Under the pieces are notes generated by a model. That model saw only the letters and a program-made list of their open reading frames with translations. It was not told the origin of the DNA and made no database searches. Of a stretch of 34,527 nucleotides of DNA, positions 10,104 to 18,118 are shown piece by piece. Numbering within the stretch: the first letter of the stretch is position 1; the number at the start of each line of letters is the position of its first letter. The stretch comes from B16-G9 sp964400655 (GTDB taxonomy: Bacteria; Bacteroidota; Bacteroidia; Bacteroidales; F082): positions 1 to 34,527 of the forward strand of contig CAYNVN010000014.1 in the NCBI GenBank assembly GCA_964400655.1, read 5' to 3'. The position numbers were made by a program, and so were the translations under genes.

Positions 10104-10910
10104 ATGAATCGTTATCTGATTCTTTCTATTTATGTTTTGTTTTGGCCTGTTCTGTTAAACGGTCAAAACCGTTTTAATAATGCTTTTGATACCGGCGAAG
10201 AGCTCACCTATCGGGTTTATTACAGTTCGGCCATTATTGATGCCACGGCAGGCGAAGCCGTTTTAAAAGTAACGGATTGGACCGGCTACAAAACACCCGA
10301 AAAAGATACGGTGTATCACATCATAGCCACCGGCCGGTCGAAAGGGTTGTTTGACTTTTTTTACAAAGTGCGCGATAAATACGAGAGCTATATCAATAAA
10401 CAAACCCTGCTGCCTTATACTTTTGTACGAAATACCAGCGAGGGCGATTACAAACAATTTGATTTCGTAAACTTCGACCAGCAAAAACATATCGCTTCCA
10501 CAAGCCGGAAAACACTGCAAATTCCCGAAAAAACATTCGATCTTATTTCGGCAATATATTATATGCGAACGCTAAATGTTTCCGATTTTAATGCCGACAG
10601 CCTCTACCTTATTAATTTTTATCTGGATGATTCGGTTTATCGCTCTGCCGTAAAATATATGGGAAAAGATACATTAAAGGTTACCGGCGGGCGTTTGCCG
10701 GTTATTAAAATTGCTCCCATGATGGCCACCGGCGAAGTGTTTGCCGATAAATACCCCATGTTTGTTTGGGTAACCGACGACAAAAACCATATACCCGTTC
10801 TGGCCGCTTCTAAAATTATTGTCGGCTCCATTAAAGTGGAATTAACAGGTTATAAAAATCTTAAAAACCCCATGTTAAAACCAATCGGTAAACATGCCGT
10901 TACCCGTTAA
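10104..10910 (+). CDS. DUF3108 domain-containing exported protein
   Basis: A 268-residue protein with an N-terminal signal (MNRYLILSIYVLFWPVLLNGQ). The motif GEELTYRVYYSSAIIDATAGEAVLKV at the start of the mature part and the later SKGLFDFFYKVRDKYESYI stretch are typical of DUF3108, a beta-rich periplasmic family with no settled biochemical role. It sits 26 bases after leuS, without room for its own strong promoter, and its stop codon lies inside an inverted repeat. The function is unknown. Confidence 0.8.
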   Translation: MNRYLILSIYVLFWPVLLNGQNRFNNAFDTGEELTYRVYYSSAIIDATAGEAVLKVTDWTGYKTPEKDTVYHIIATGRSKGLFDFFYKVRDKYESYINKQTLLPYTFVRNTSEGDYKQFDFVNFDQQKHIASTSRKTLQIPEKTFDLISAIYYMRTLNVSDFNADSLYLINFYLDDSVYRSAVKYMGKDTLKVTGGRLPVIKIAPMMATGEVFADKYPMFVWVTDDKNHIPVLAASKIIVGSIKVELTGYKNLKNPMLKPIGKHAVTR

Positions 10911-10940
10911 CATACAGGCACACCGTTGCTGTTTAACGGG
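10903..10940. repeat. Inverted repeat overlapping the DUF3108 stop codon
   Basis: Perfect 8-base arms (cccgttaa at 10903-10910, ttaacggg at 10933-10940) flank a 22-base loop. The left arm includes the stop codon. There is no T-tract on either strand, so it is not a classic intrinsic terminator; it could be a 3'-end stabilising stem or a factor-dependent stop. Confidence 0.4.
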
Positions 10941-10965
10941 AAAAGAAAGAGACGGCGTGTTTTTC

Positions 10966-11020
10966 GAGTGCCCAAAGTACTTGAAGTGTGGAGTGCCTAA
11001 AATTTGGAGTGCCTAGAGTT
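10966..11020. repeat. Degenerate short direct repeat (gagtgc units)
   Basis: The unit gagtgcc(c/t)aaa recurs at 10966, 10991 and 11007 (the last as gagtgcctaga), with spacings of 25 and 16 bases; a diverged gaagtgtg lies between the first two. Too few and irregular for a CRISPR. Confidence 0.5.
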
Positions 11021-11045
11021 AAAACTACGACGTTCATTTATTTCC

Positions 11046-11199
11046 CCGTCATTTCGAGGGAGGTACGACCGAGAAATCCCCTACTTTAATCGACCGAACC
11101 CACTTTTGCCTAAGGGGCAGGTTGCTACTCAGGAGATCCCCGCCCGTACCGAACGGTACGTTCGGGCGGGCCTCAGTCGTGCCTCCTTCGGGATGACGG
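11046..11199. repeat. Imperfect inverted repeat with nested REP-like hairpin
   Basis: The left arm (11046-11074) begins ccgtcatttcgaggga and the right arm (11171-11199) ends tccttcgggatgacgg. The 29-base arms pair at 23 positions, and four of the six mismatches would be G-U pairs in plus-strand RNA. Between them lies a second hairpin: cccgcccg (11139-11146) with cgggcggg (11163-11170), enclosing gtaccg/cggtac. The layout resembles a non-coding dispersed (MITE- or REP-like) element. Confidence 0.65.
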
Positions 11200-11218
11200 T
11201 GGGGCTTACGGGAGGGGT

Positions 11219-11295
11219 AACAAGCAACAAGCATCCAGCATCCAGCAATAAAACTAAAACCTCTGAACTTTTAAACCTCTGAACTTCTCAACCTT
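11219..11295. repeat. Composite A/C/T-rich repeat unit, copy A
   Basis: A block of catccagca repeats (caagcatccagcatccagca, 11228-11247) is followed by aacttttaaacctct-type blocks and ends in ctcaacctt (11287-11295). The same block order recurs in copy B. Confidence 0.5.
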
Positions 11296-11397
11296 TCCGG
11301 ACTCCCAACACAAGCCTTCGTTCGACCGAAAAGGTTTCCCTCGTGCCTTCGCGGTTCATTAAAACCTCAAACTTCCAAACTTTAAACCTTGAATCAC

Positions 11398-11464
11398 CAG
11401 CATCCAGCACCCAGTAACCAGTTTCCAACTTCTAAACTTTTAAACTTTTAAACCTCTCAACCTT
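11398..11464. repeat. Composite A/C/T-rich repeat unit, copy B
   Basis: It has the same order as copy A: catccagcacccagtaacca, then taaacttttaaacttttaaa, then cctctcaacctt ending at 11464. The match is by block order and short words, not by a long exact identity. Confidence 0.5.
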
Positions 11465-11541
11465 AACCCTCCTCGTCTCCTAAAATTTGTTAAACCCTTT
11501 TTACTTTTAACAGTTCCACTTTTACTGTTCATTTTTTCAGT

Positions 11542-11549
11542 TAGTTTTG
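11542..11549 (+). promoter_or_regulatory. Bacteroidota -7 box upstream of nadK
   Basis: TAGTTTTG fits TAnnTTTG and lies 20 bases before the nadK ATG, giving a short leader. No TTG is seen at -33, so strength is uncertain. Confidence 0.4.
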
Positions 11550-11569
11550 CATGATATAACAGTCATATT

Positions 11570-12451
11570 ATGAGAATTGCTATTTTTGGTAAAGCCTTCG
11601 ATCCGGATCAGCAGCGCTATTTACAATTACTTATTGATGAGTTAAACCTACGCAATGCCCGGTTGTGCTTTTACAAGCCCTATTACAACCTGATCAAAAC
11701 AAGCATTCGGCTTCCTTCCAACGGAATCTGTTTTTACGAAACACACCAACAATTACGCAATCACGCCGATATGATGTTTTCAGTTGGCGGTGACGGAACC
11801 ATGCTCGACACCCTTCCTTACGTAAGAGATTCGGGAATACCCGTTTTAGGAATTAACCTCGGCAGGCTGGGGTTTTTATCCTCAATCCCGAAAGAAGAGA
11901 TCAAAGAGGCCATCGACCATGTTTGGAACAACGACTACTTTTTGGAACAACGTACACTCATCGAGCTTGTAAAACCGGGCAACCTGTTCGGCGAACTTAA
12001 TTTTGCCTTAAACGACCTCACCATCTACCGTACCAACTCCGATTCACTGGTAACCGTACACGTTTATCTGAACGATAAATTTCTCAATACCTATTGGGGC
12101 GACGGTTTGATAATTGCCACACCAACCGGTTCAACAGCCTATTCGCTAAGTGTTGGAGGACCTATTGTTTCTCCCGGTTCCGAGAATTTTGTCATCGCAC
12201 CCATTGCATCACACAATTTAACGGTACGTCCAATCGTTATTCAGGATAATAACGAAATCAAAATCCGGATTGAAGGGCGTGAGAAAAAGTATATGATAAC
12301 CATGGATTCACGACAGAGCACCCTTGATATGAGCGAGGAAATCATCATTAAAAAGTGTGATTTTAAAGTGAATCTTGTACAAATGGAGGGTAAAGATTTT
12401 TATGCCACCATTAGAGAGAAATTGTTGTGGGGAAAGGATGTGAGAAATTAG
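11570..12451 (+). CDS. nadK: NAD kinase
   Basis: A 293-residue cytoplasmic enzyme that phosphorylates NAD to NADP. The signature GGDGT is at residues 73-77 (Gly73, Gly74, catalytic Asp75), followed by GINLGRLGFLSSI and the second conserved stretch TPTGSTAYSLSVGGPIVSP with its Gly-Ser-Thr-Ala-Tyr core. Length and motif spacing are normal for bacterial NadK. Start ATG 11570 is preceded by a -7 box. It is the first gene of a plus-strand run toward bamA; the next frame opens directly at its stop codon, though the likely start of that neighbour is 66 bases further on. Confidence 0.97.
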   Translation: MRIAIFGKAFDPDQQRYLQLLIDELNLRNARLCFYKPYYNLIKTSIRLPSNGICFYETHQQLRNHADMMFSVGGDGTMLDTLPYVRDSGIPVLGINLGRLGFLSSIPKEEIKEAIDHVWNNDYFLEQRTLIELVKPGNLFGELNFALNDLTIYRTNSDSLVTVHVYLNDKFLNTYWGDGLIIATPTGSTAYSLSVGGPIVSPGSENFVIAPIASHNLTVRPIVIQDNNEIKIRIEGREKKYMITMDSRQSTLDMSEEIIIKKCDFKVNLVQMEGKDFYATIREKLLWGKDVRN

Positions 12452-12476
12452 ATGTCGGCTCTATGTAAAAAAGAGC

Positions 12477-12484
12477 TATTTTTG
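12477..12484 (+). promoter_or_regulatory. Possible -7 box before the DUF6089 gene
   Basis: TATTTTTG matches TAnnTTTG and is 34 bases before the preferred ATG at 12518. There is no -33 TTG at the usual distance. In an AT-rich gap this could be chance. Confidence 0.25.
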
Positions 12485-12517
12485 GCGCTCAAAATCAGGA
12501 TAAAACAAAAAGTTAAT

Positions 12518-13315
12518 ATGAAGGGAACGAAACACCTTATCTACTTACTGTTAGTAGCATCTTTTGCTTTTGCAAACCTGACGGCCAATGCCCAGCACAA
12601 AACACTTGAGATCGGACTATTTGGCGGAACCTCCTATTACATAGGCGACTTAAATCCTGCAATTCCTTATAACATGGCACAGTTGGGATACGGCGCAGTG
12701 GCCCGGTTAAACACCTCACCCCGCTGGGCTTTTAAACTATCATATTCCCGGGGAAAAGTTAAAGGCGATGACCTGAAAACAAAAGCCGTGCTTAACCGCG
12801 AACTTAATTTTGTTACCACCATTAACGATTTTTCGCTGGTGGCCGAATTTAATTTCTGGAAATATTTTACCGGAAGTAAAAAAACATTTTTTACCCCATT
12901 TCTTTTTGGCGGCGTTGGTTTTGTAATGTTTACACCGAAAGCTGCCGACGGAACGGCACTACAGCCCCTTGGAACCGAAGGACAAAATTCGGGTTTTGAC
13001 GGTCGTAAACCCTATCTTACCTACAGCCTTGCCATCCCTTTCGGAATCGGTTTTAAATACAGCATTAACGAAAAACTGGGCCTGGCTTTTGAATGGGGAA
13101 TGCGGAAAACCTTTACCGACTACATTGACGATGTAAGCACTACCTATTACGACAATTCGGTTAACGACCCGTACAGCGACCCCACTTTATCGCACGACGC
13201 ATACGAGCAACGTGGTAACAGCAGCACCTACGACTGGTACAACTTTACCGGCATAACATTAACCTATAAAATTGATTTGTATAACAAAAATAAGTGTAAC
13301 GTTGCCAAATGGTAA
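12518..13315 (+). CDS. DUF6089-type outer-membrane beta-barrel protein
   Basis: The open frame begins at 12452 but the ATG at 12518 gives a clean signal peptide (MKGTKHLIYLLLVASFAFANLTANAQ), so a 265-residue protein is preferred. The mature part starts LEIGLFGGTSYYIGDLNP and contains alternating beta-strands such as ARLNTSPRWAFKLSYSRG and FTPFLFGGVGFVMFTP, ending in FTGITLTYKIDLY, consistent with a small outer-membrane barrel. In Bacteroidota a DUF6089 protein commonly sits between nadK and uppS, as here, which supports the assignment. The molecular role is unknown. Confidence 0.8.
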   Translation: MKGTKHLIYLLLVASFAFANLTANAQHKTLEIGLFGGTSYYIGDLNPAIPYNMAQLGYGAVARLNTSPRWAFKLSYSRGKVKGDDLKTKAVLNRELNFVTTINDFSLVAEFNFWKYFTGSKKTFFTPFLFGGVGFVMFTPKAADGTALQPLGTEGQNSGFDGRKPYLTYSLAIPFGIGFKYSINEKLGLAFEWGMRKTFTDYIDDVSTTYYDNSVNDPYSDPTLSHDAYEQRGNSSTYDWYNFTGITLTYKIDLYNKNKCNVAKW

Positions 13316-13329
13316 GTTAGTTTTAGTGA

Positions 13330-14073
13330 ATGAGTTATAAAGATAAAATAATCGCCGAAAAACTTCCGAAGCATATTGCCATCATTATGGATGGTAATGG
13401 CAGATGGGCAAAAAAGAACGGTAAAGAACGTTACGAAGGACATTATCAGGGTGTTGAAAGCGTACGTAAAATTGCCGAAGCTTCAGCAGAGCTGGGTGTT
13501 AAATATTTAACCCTTTATGCCTTTTCAACCGAAAACTGGCAACGCCCCAAAGAAGAGGTGGATGCCCTGATGCACCTTTTTGTTGAAACCATCGAACAGG
13601 AACTACCCACACTGAACAAAAATAAAATTCGCCTGAGGGCCATTGGCGATATTGAAAGCATGCCCGAAAAGAATGTTTTAAAACTGAACGAAACCATTGC
13701 CAAAACCGGGGATAACGATAAAATGGATTTAATCCTTGCGCTTAGCTACTCGGGGCGTTGGGAAATTCTGGATGCTGTGAAAAAAATTATGAACGACCAG
13801 AAAAAAGGTTTAATCTCGGCCGAAGAGATGAACGAAAAACTTTTTTCCTCATATTTAAATACCAACGGTATCCCCGACCCTGAATTACTGATCCGTACCA
13901 GCGGCGAAATGCGTATTAGCAACTACCTGTTGTGGCAAATCGCTTATACCGAACTTTATATTACCCAAAAATTATGGCCCGAGTTTGATAAAGAAGATTT
14001 GTATGAAGCCATTGTTGATTTCCAAAACAGAGAAAGAAGATTTGGATTAACAAGTGACCAAATTAAAAGGTAG
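13330..14073 (+). CDS. uppS: Isoprenyl transferase (undecaprenyl diphosphate synthase)
   Basis: A 247-residue cis-prenyltransferase that extends farnesyl diphosphate with isopentenyl diphosphate to give the C55 lipid carrier of peptidoglycan and O-antigen synthesis. The catalytic segment is HIAIIMDGNGRWAKK with Asp21; LTLYAFSTENWQRP and the C-terminal RTSGEMRISNYLLWQ, then ELYIT...WPEF, follow. RTSGE and the acidic residue after it bind the second substrate and Mg. Cytoplasmic, membrane-associated. It begins 14 bases after the DUF6089 stop and ends 9 bases before the bamA ATG, so translational coupling is likely. Confidence 0.97.
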   Translation: MSYKDKIIAEKLPKHIAIIMDGNGRWAKKNGKERYEGHYQGVESVRKIAEASAELGVKYLTLYAFSTENWQRPKEEVDALMHLFVETIEQELPTLNKNKIRLRAIGDIESMPEKNVLKLNETIAKTGDNDKMDLILALSYSGRWEILDAVKKIMNDQKKGLISAEEMNEKLFSSYLNTNGIPDPELLIRTSGEMRISNYLLWQIAYTELYITQKLWPEFDKEDLYEAIVDFQNRERRFGLTSDQIKR

Positions 14074-14082
14074 AGATTGGAA

Positions 14083-16728
14083 ATGAAAAAAAAGACAATA
14101 CTTTTTTGTATTACAAAAACATTGATGGTGATGCTGCTGATGCTGCCGGTTTGGGCCACTGCCCAGATTAGTATCGGCAACAATCTCTCAAAAATCGATT
14201 ATTCATCCCCAACGGAATACACCATTGGAGGCATTACGGTTTCGGGAATTGAATTCCTTGATAAAAACGTAATCATTATGCTCTCCGACCTGGAAGTGGG
14301 CAAAAAAATACGTGTACCCGGCGATGAAATTGCCGCAGCAATACGTAAACTCTGGGATCAGGGGCTTTTTGAAGACATTAAAATTTACGCAACCGACATT
14401 AAAGGCGATAAAATATTTCTTGACATCTATCTTAAAGAAAGGCCGCGCCTCAATAAGTTCTCTTTTTCGGGTATCAAAAAAACAGCCGCCGACGACATTC
14501 GCGAAAAAATCAACCTCACCCGTGGCGACGTGGTTACCGAACATCTGAAAATCCGTACCTCCAACATCATTAAAAACTATTTCAAGGACAAAGGCTTTTT
14601 AAACACACAGGTTGACATTAAAGAAACACCCGATAAAAAAAGCAGGAACTTTGTTAACCTTGCCATTCAGATAAAGAAAAATAAAAAGGTTAAAATAGAA
14701 CACATCAATATATACGGCAACAAAGCCCTGTCGGCCGATGCCATTAGAGGAGCCATGAAAGAGACCAAAGAACGCGGCCACCTAAACCCGCTTGACAGTC
14801 TTGGGCCAACCATTATTACAGCCGTCCAGCATGCCGTAAGATTGCAGTTTGGAAAAATTCCGGAAGATATTGCAAAATATTTCTTCGATAATTACAAAGT
14901 AAAAATATTTAAAGGCTCCAAGTTTATCGAAAGCAATTACAAAGCCGACCTGAAACTGATAATCGACAAATACAATAAAAAAGGATACCGCGATGCGCAC
15001 ATCATAAAAGATTCGGTTTATAAAGTTGACGATGAGAATATTGCCATCAATATTTATCTGGATGAAGGCGATAAATATTATTACCGCAACATTAAATGGG
15101 TGGGCAATACGGTTTATAACTCGGAGTTGCTAAGCCAGATACTCGGCATCCGGAAAGGCGATACCTATAACCGCGACCTGCTTGAAACCAACCTTCAATA
15201 CAATCCCGAAGGATTTGATGTAAGTTCGCTGTATATGGATAACGGTTACCTGTTTTTTAATGCCACACCGGTTGAAACATACGTTAGCAACGACTCCATC
15301 GATTTGGAAATAAGAATTCACGAAGGCAAACAGGCACGTATCAATAAGGTAACCATAAAAGGGAATACCAAAACCAACGACCACGTTGTTATTCGCGAGT
15401 TACGTACCATCCCCGGTAACCTGTTCAGCCGTTCCGATATTATTCGTTCAACCCGCGAACTTGCACAGCTAAAATATTTCAATGCCGAAACGCTAAAACC
15501 AAACATCAACCCCAACCCTGCCGACGGTACGGTTGATATTGAATATGAAGTTGAAGAGGCTTCGGCCGACCAAATTGAACTTTCGGGCGGATGGGGTTAC
15601 GGCCGTATTATCGGAACCCTCGGATTGAGTTTTAACAACTTTTCGCTTCGTAACTTTTTTAATAAAGATGCCTGGAGGCCCATCCCTTCGGGCGACGGAC
15701 AAAAACTTTCGTTACGTTTTCAAACGTACGGAATCGGTTATATGAGCTGGAGCGCATCCTTTACCGAACCCTGGCTGGGCGGACGCAAACCCAACGCCCT
15801 TACGGTTTCCTATTTCCACTCCCGCTACGGTAACGGACTTCCTTCGTACGATACCAACCGATCAACTTTTGTAATTAACGGTTATACGGTAGGTTTGGGA
15901 AAACGGCTTACCTGGCCTGACGACTTTTTTACACTTTATCAGGCAATTAACCTGCAGTTCTACAAGCTACATAATTATTCAACCATATTTCCCGTTGGAA
16001 CCGGAACAGGTAATTTTAACAACCTCAACTATGAAATCGTACTGGGAAGAAACTCAACCAATGCACCCATCTATCCGCGTAACGGTTCCGATATTTCTCT
16101 GTCGCTCGAGTTAACACCGCCCTATTCGCTGTTTTCCGATCAGGATTACTCACAGCTTGGCGATAACGATAAATACAAATGGATTGAATACCACAAATGG
16201 AAAATAAAAGCCTACTGGTATTTTGAGCTGATGGATAAACTGGTGCTGGCAACCAAGTTTCGATATGGATTCCTGGGGCATTACAATTCGGAATTGGGGA
16301 ACACTCCGTTTGAACGTTTTTACCTTGGTGGCGACGGTATGTCGGGATACAACAATTTTGACGGTCGCGAAATTATAGCCATGCGTGGATATGCCAACGA
16401 AACCGTAACCCCGTTATATTACAAAGATAAAAATATCGGAGGAACCATTTTTTCACGTTACACGCTGGAACTGCGATACCCCCTATCCCTTAATCCCAAT
16501 TCAACCATTTATGCACTGGTATTTTTTGAAGCCGGAAATTCATGGCTGAACTTTGATTATTTCGACCCGTTTGATGTAAAACGTGCTGCCGGTGTGGGAT
16601 TCAGGGTGTTCCTGCCCATGTTCGGTATGCTTGGCCTCGACTGGGCCTACGGCTTTGACGATATCCCGGGACTGCCCAATGCAAGCGGAAGCCATTTCCA
16701 TTTTTCGCTTAACCAGTCGCTGGATTAA
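14083..16728 (+). CDS. bamA: Outer-membrane protein assembly factor BamA
   Basis: An 881-residue Omp85 protein that folds and inserts beta-barrel proteins into the outer membrane. The frame also has a TTG at 14077, but ATG 14083 starts the signal peptide MKKKTILFCITKTLMVMLLMLPVWATAQ directly. POTRA repeats run from about residue 46 to 490: ITVSGIEFLDKNVI, LNKFSFSGIKKTAADDIREKI, VKIEHINIYGNKALSADAIRGAM, YYYRNIKWVGNTVYNSELL and RINKVTIKGNTKTNDHVVIREL. The barrel spans about 496-881 and includes the YLGGDGMSGYNNFDGREIIAMRGY stretch with the conserved RGY. It ends SLNQSLD rather than in an aromatic residue. It lies directly after uppS and before two Skp genes, its expected periplasmic partners. 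Confidence 0.96.
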   Translation: MKKKTILFCITKTLMVMLLMLPVWATAQISIGNNLSKIDYSSPTEYTIGGITVSGIEFLDKNVIIMLSDLEVGKKIRVPGDEIAAAIRKLWDQGLFEDIKIYATDIKGDKIFLDIYLKERPRLNKFSFSGIKKTAADDIREKINLTRGDVVTEHLKIRTSNIIKNYFKDKGFLNTQVDIKETPDKKSRNFVNLAIQIKKNKKVKIEHINIYGNKALSADAIRGAMKETKERGHLNPLDSLGPTIITAVQHAVRLQFGKIPEDIAKYFFDNYKVKIFKGSKFIESNYKADLKLIIDKYNKKGYRDAHIIKDSVYKVDDENIAINIYLDEGDKYYYRNIKWVGNTVYNSELLSQILGIRKGDTYNRDLLETNLQYNPEGFDVSSLYMDNGYLFFNATPVETYVSNDSIDLEIRIHEGKQARINKVTIKGNTKTNDHVVIRELRTIPGNLFSRSDIIRSTRELAQLKYFNAETLKPNINPNPADGTVDIEYEVEEASADQIELSGGWGYGRIIGTLGLSFNNFSLRNFFNKDAWRPIPSGDGQKLSLRFQTYGIGYMSWSASFTEPWLGGRKPNALTVSYFHSRYGNGLPSYDTNRSTFVINGYTVGLGKRLTWPDDFFTLYQAINLQFYKLHNYSTIFPVGTGTGNFNNLNYEIVLGRNSTNAPIYPRNGSDISLSLELTPPYSLFSDQDYSQLGDNDKYKWIEYHKWKIKAYWYFELMDKLVLATKFRYGFLGHYNSELGNTPFERFYLGGDGMSGYNNFDGREIIAMRGYANETVTPLYYKDKNIGGTIFSRYTLELRYPLSLNPNSTIYALVFFEAGNSWLNFDYFDPFDVKRAAGVGFRVFLPMFGMLGLDWAYGFDDIPGLPNASGSHFHFSLNQSLD

Positions 16729-16747
16729 TTTTGGCAGAATTTTTGAA

Positions 16748-16755
16748 TATTTTTG
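16748..16755 (+). promoter_or_regulatory. Possible -7 box upstream of first skp gene
   Basis: TATTTTTG fits TAnnTTTG and is 24 bases before the ATG at 16779. A TTG at 16731-16733 is only 14 bases upstream, shorter than usual. It may allow skp expression apart from bamA. Confidence 0.3.
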
Positions 16756-16778
16756 TTGAATCAATAAAAACAACAGCT

Positions 16779-17348
16779 ATGAAAAAACAACTCTTCACAT
16801 TGGCAATAATAACTTTAGGTTTTGTTTTCGGCTTTAGCACCAATACCCATGCACAATCACAAAAATATGCTTACGTCGATACAAAATATATTCTCGATAA
16901 CATCCCTGAATATCACGATGCACAGGATGAACTAAACGAATGGTCGGAAAAGTGGCAAAAAGAGATTGATACCCTTTATGCCCATATCGAACATCTTTAC
17001 AAAAAATATCAGGCCGAAAAGGTGTTATTGCCCGATGAAGTAAAAAAAGCCCGTGAAGATGAAATTGTTAAAAAAGAAGCCGAAATGAAAGCACTTCAAA
17101 AAAAATATTTCGGACCCGACGGTGAACTTTTCAAAAAACGCAAGGAGCTTGTACAGCCAATCCAGGAAAAAATATACAACGCCATCGAATCGCTGGCCAA
17201 AACCAAAAACTATTCATTCGTATTTGATAAAGCCGGAGGCATGACCATCCTCTATACAAATCCGAAATTTGATATCAGTGATGATGTACTTGATGAAGTG
17301 GGTACGGTGATGCAAACAGTACGCCGTGATAACAGAAAACGAAACTAA
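16779..17348 (+). CDS. OmpH/Skp family periplasmic chaperone, first copy
   Basis: A 189-residue protein. The frame opens at a TTG at 16731, but ATG 16779 gives the signal peptide MKKQLFTLAIITLGFVFGFSTNTHAQ. The mature chain begins KYAYVDTKYILDNIPEYHDAQDEL, the typical OmpH beta-strand and first helix, then a highly charged coiled coil (residues about 50-135) and a C-terminal return strand YSFVFDKAGGMTILYTNP. Skp trimers hold unfolded outer-membrane proteins in the periplasm and pass them to BamA, which is the gene just upstream. Longer than the second copy. Confidence 0.92.
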   Translation: MKKQLFTLAIITLGFVFGFSTNTHAQSQKYAYVDTKYILDNIPEYHDAQDELNEWSEKWQKEIDTLYAHIEHLYKKYQAEKVLLPDEVKKAREDEIVKKEAEMKALQKKYFGPDGELFKKRKELVQPIQEKIYNAIESLAKTKNYSFVFDKAGGMTILYTNPKFDISDDVLDEVGTVMQTVRRDNRKRN

Positions 17349-17427
17349 CATAATACTTTGATATGCATTTGACAACTATTTCAGTTTATTTAACATGTTT
17401 TAGTGTTAGTGCGTAATCTTTTTTTTC

Positions 17428-17435
17428 TAAATTTG
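17428..17435 (+). promoter_or_regulatory. Bacteroidota -7 box upstream of second skp gene
   Basis: TAAATTTG is a full match to TAnnTTTG, 53 bases before the ATG at 17489, in a 140-base gap. The -33 position lacks a clear TTG. It suggests separate transcription of the second Skp. Confidence 0.4.
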
Positions 17436-17488
17436 CCCCCTTTAAATCACACAAGTAAATTAATTTACAATAAAATAAGTTTATTAAA

Positions 17489-17995
17489 ATGAGAAAAGCA
17501 GCTACCATTTTGTTCATTGCCCTTTTAATTTCAGGAATAGGGTTTGCTCAAACAAATGCAAAATTGGGATACATCGATTCCAATAAAATTTTAACTGAAA
17601 TGCCCGAAACCGATTCTTTATCAAAAGAATTGAAAAATTATGCCGATTATCTGGATCAGCAAATGCAAACAATGGGTCAGGAATATCAGAAAAAAGTTCA
17701 GGATTATCAGCAAAATGTTGCCGGAATGTCCGATCTGATCCGTCAAACCAAAGAAAAAGAAATTACCGACCTTCAACAACGTATTCAGGCTTTTCAGGCT
17801 TCCGCCGACCAGGATCTTCAAAACAAACAACAGGAACTTTTCAACCCCTTAATTCAAAAAATTAAAGATGCCATTACGGCAGTAGGTAAAGAAAACGGAT
17901 ACAACTATATTTTAGATGTAGGTACCGGTGCCGTTGTTTACTATCAGGGTGACGATATTATGCCGCTTGTTAAGAAAAAACTGGGCATTAAATAA
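17489..17995 (+). CDS. OmpH/Skp family periplasmic chaperone, second copy
   Basis: A 168-residue paralogue of the upstream gene, with signal peptide MRKAATILFIALLISGIGFAQ. The mature chain begins KLGYIDSNKILTEMPETDSLSKEL, followed by a glutamine-rich coiled coil (QQMQTMGQEYQKKVQDYQQN...) and the closing strand YNYILDVGTGAVVYYQG. The length is that of classical Skp. Tandem Skp genes after bamA are usual in Bacteroidota; the second may form homo- or hetero-trimers with the first. It is followed directly by a strong terminator, so the cluster ends here. Confidence 0.94.
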   Translation: MRKAATILFIALLISGIGFAQTNAKLGYIDSNKILTEMPETDSLSKELKNYADYLDQQMQTMGQEYQKKVQDYQQNVAGMSDLIRQTKEKEITDLQQRIQAFQASADQDLQNKQQELFNPLIQKIKDAITAVGKENGYNYILDVGTGAVVYYQGDDIMPLVKKKLGIK

Positions 17996-18017
17996 AATTA
18001 CAATATAAATTTCTATT

Positions 18018-18051
18018 AAAAAAACCTCTCTGTAATACAGAGAGGTTTTTT
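18018..18051 (+). terminator. Strong intrinsic terminator after the bamA-skp cluster
   Basis: A perfect 9-bp stem (cctctctgt 18025-18033, acagagagg 18037-18045) with a 3-base loop is flanked by an A-tract before and six Ts after (18046-18051). The A-tract makes it potentially bidirectional. It ends 56 bases after the second skp stop. Confidence 0.93.
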
Positions 18052-18118
18052 ATTGTACTTACCCTTAAAACGGGAACACTGTGTCTATTTGAGAATAATA
18101 TTCCCGGAATTGTTTTTC

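Larger units (their letters stand above)
10911..11569. other. Gene-free 659-base region built of degenerate repeats
   Basis: No credible gene. It consists of, in order: a short degenerate direct repeat (gagtgc units, 10966-11020), a large imperfect inverted repeat with a nested GC hairpin (11046-11199), two copies of a composite C/T/A-rich unit (11219-11295 and 11398-11464), a phrase tcgtgccttcgcggtt (11341-11356), and finally the nadK promoter area. Both strands have short open frames here, but these are by-products of the repeats. Base composition is strikingly purine-poor on the plus strand from 11219 on. Confidence 0.7.

Noticed and set aside
11004..11282. 92-codon plus-strand open frame in the repeat region, and a 61-codon frame on the other strand (11049-11234)
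   Set aside because: Both are read out of the inverted repeat and the catccagca blocks. Composition is low-complexity, there is no family match I recognise, and openness on both strands is expected from a palindromic repeat.
10966..11464. CRISPR array
   Set aside because: Repeats are degenerate, of several kinds and unevenly spaced, with no constant-length unique spacers and no cas genes nearby.
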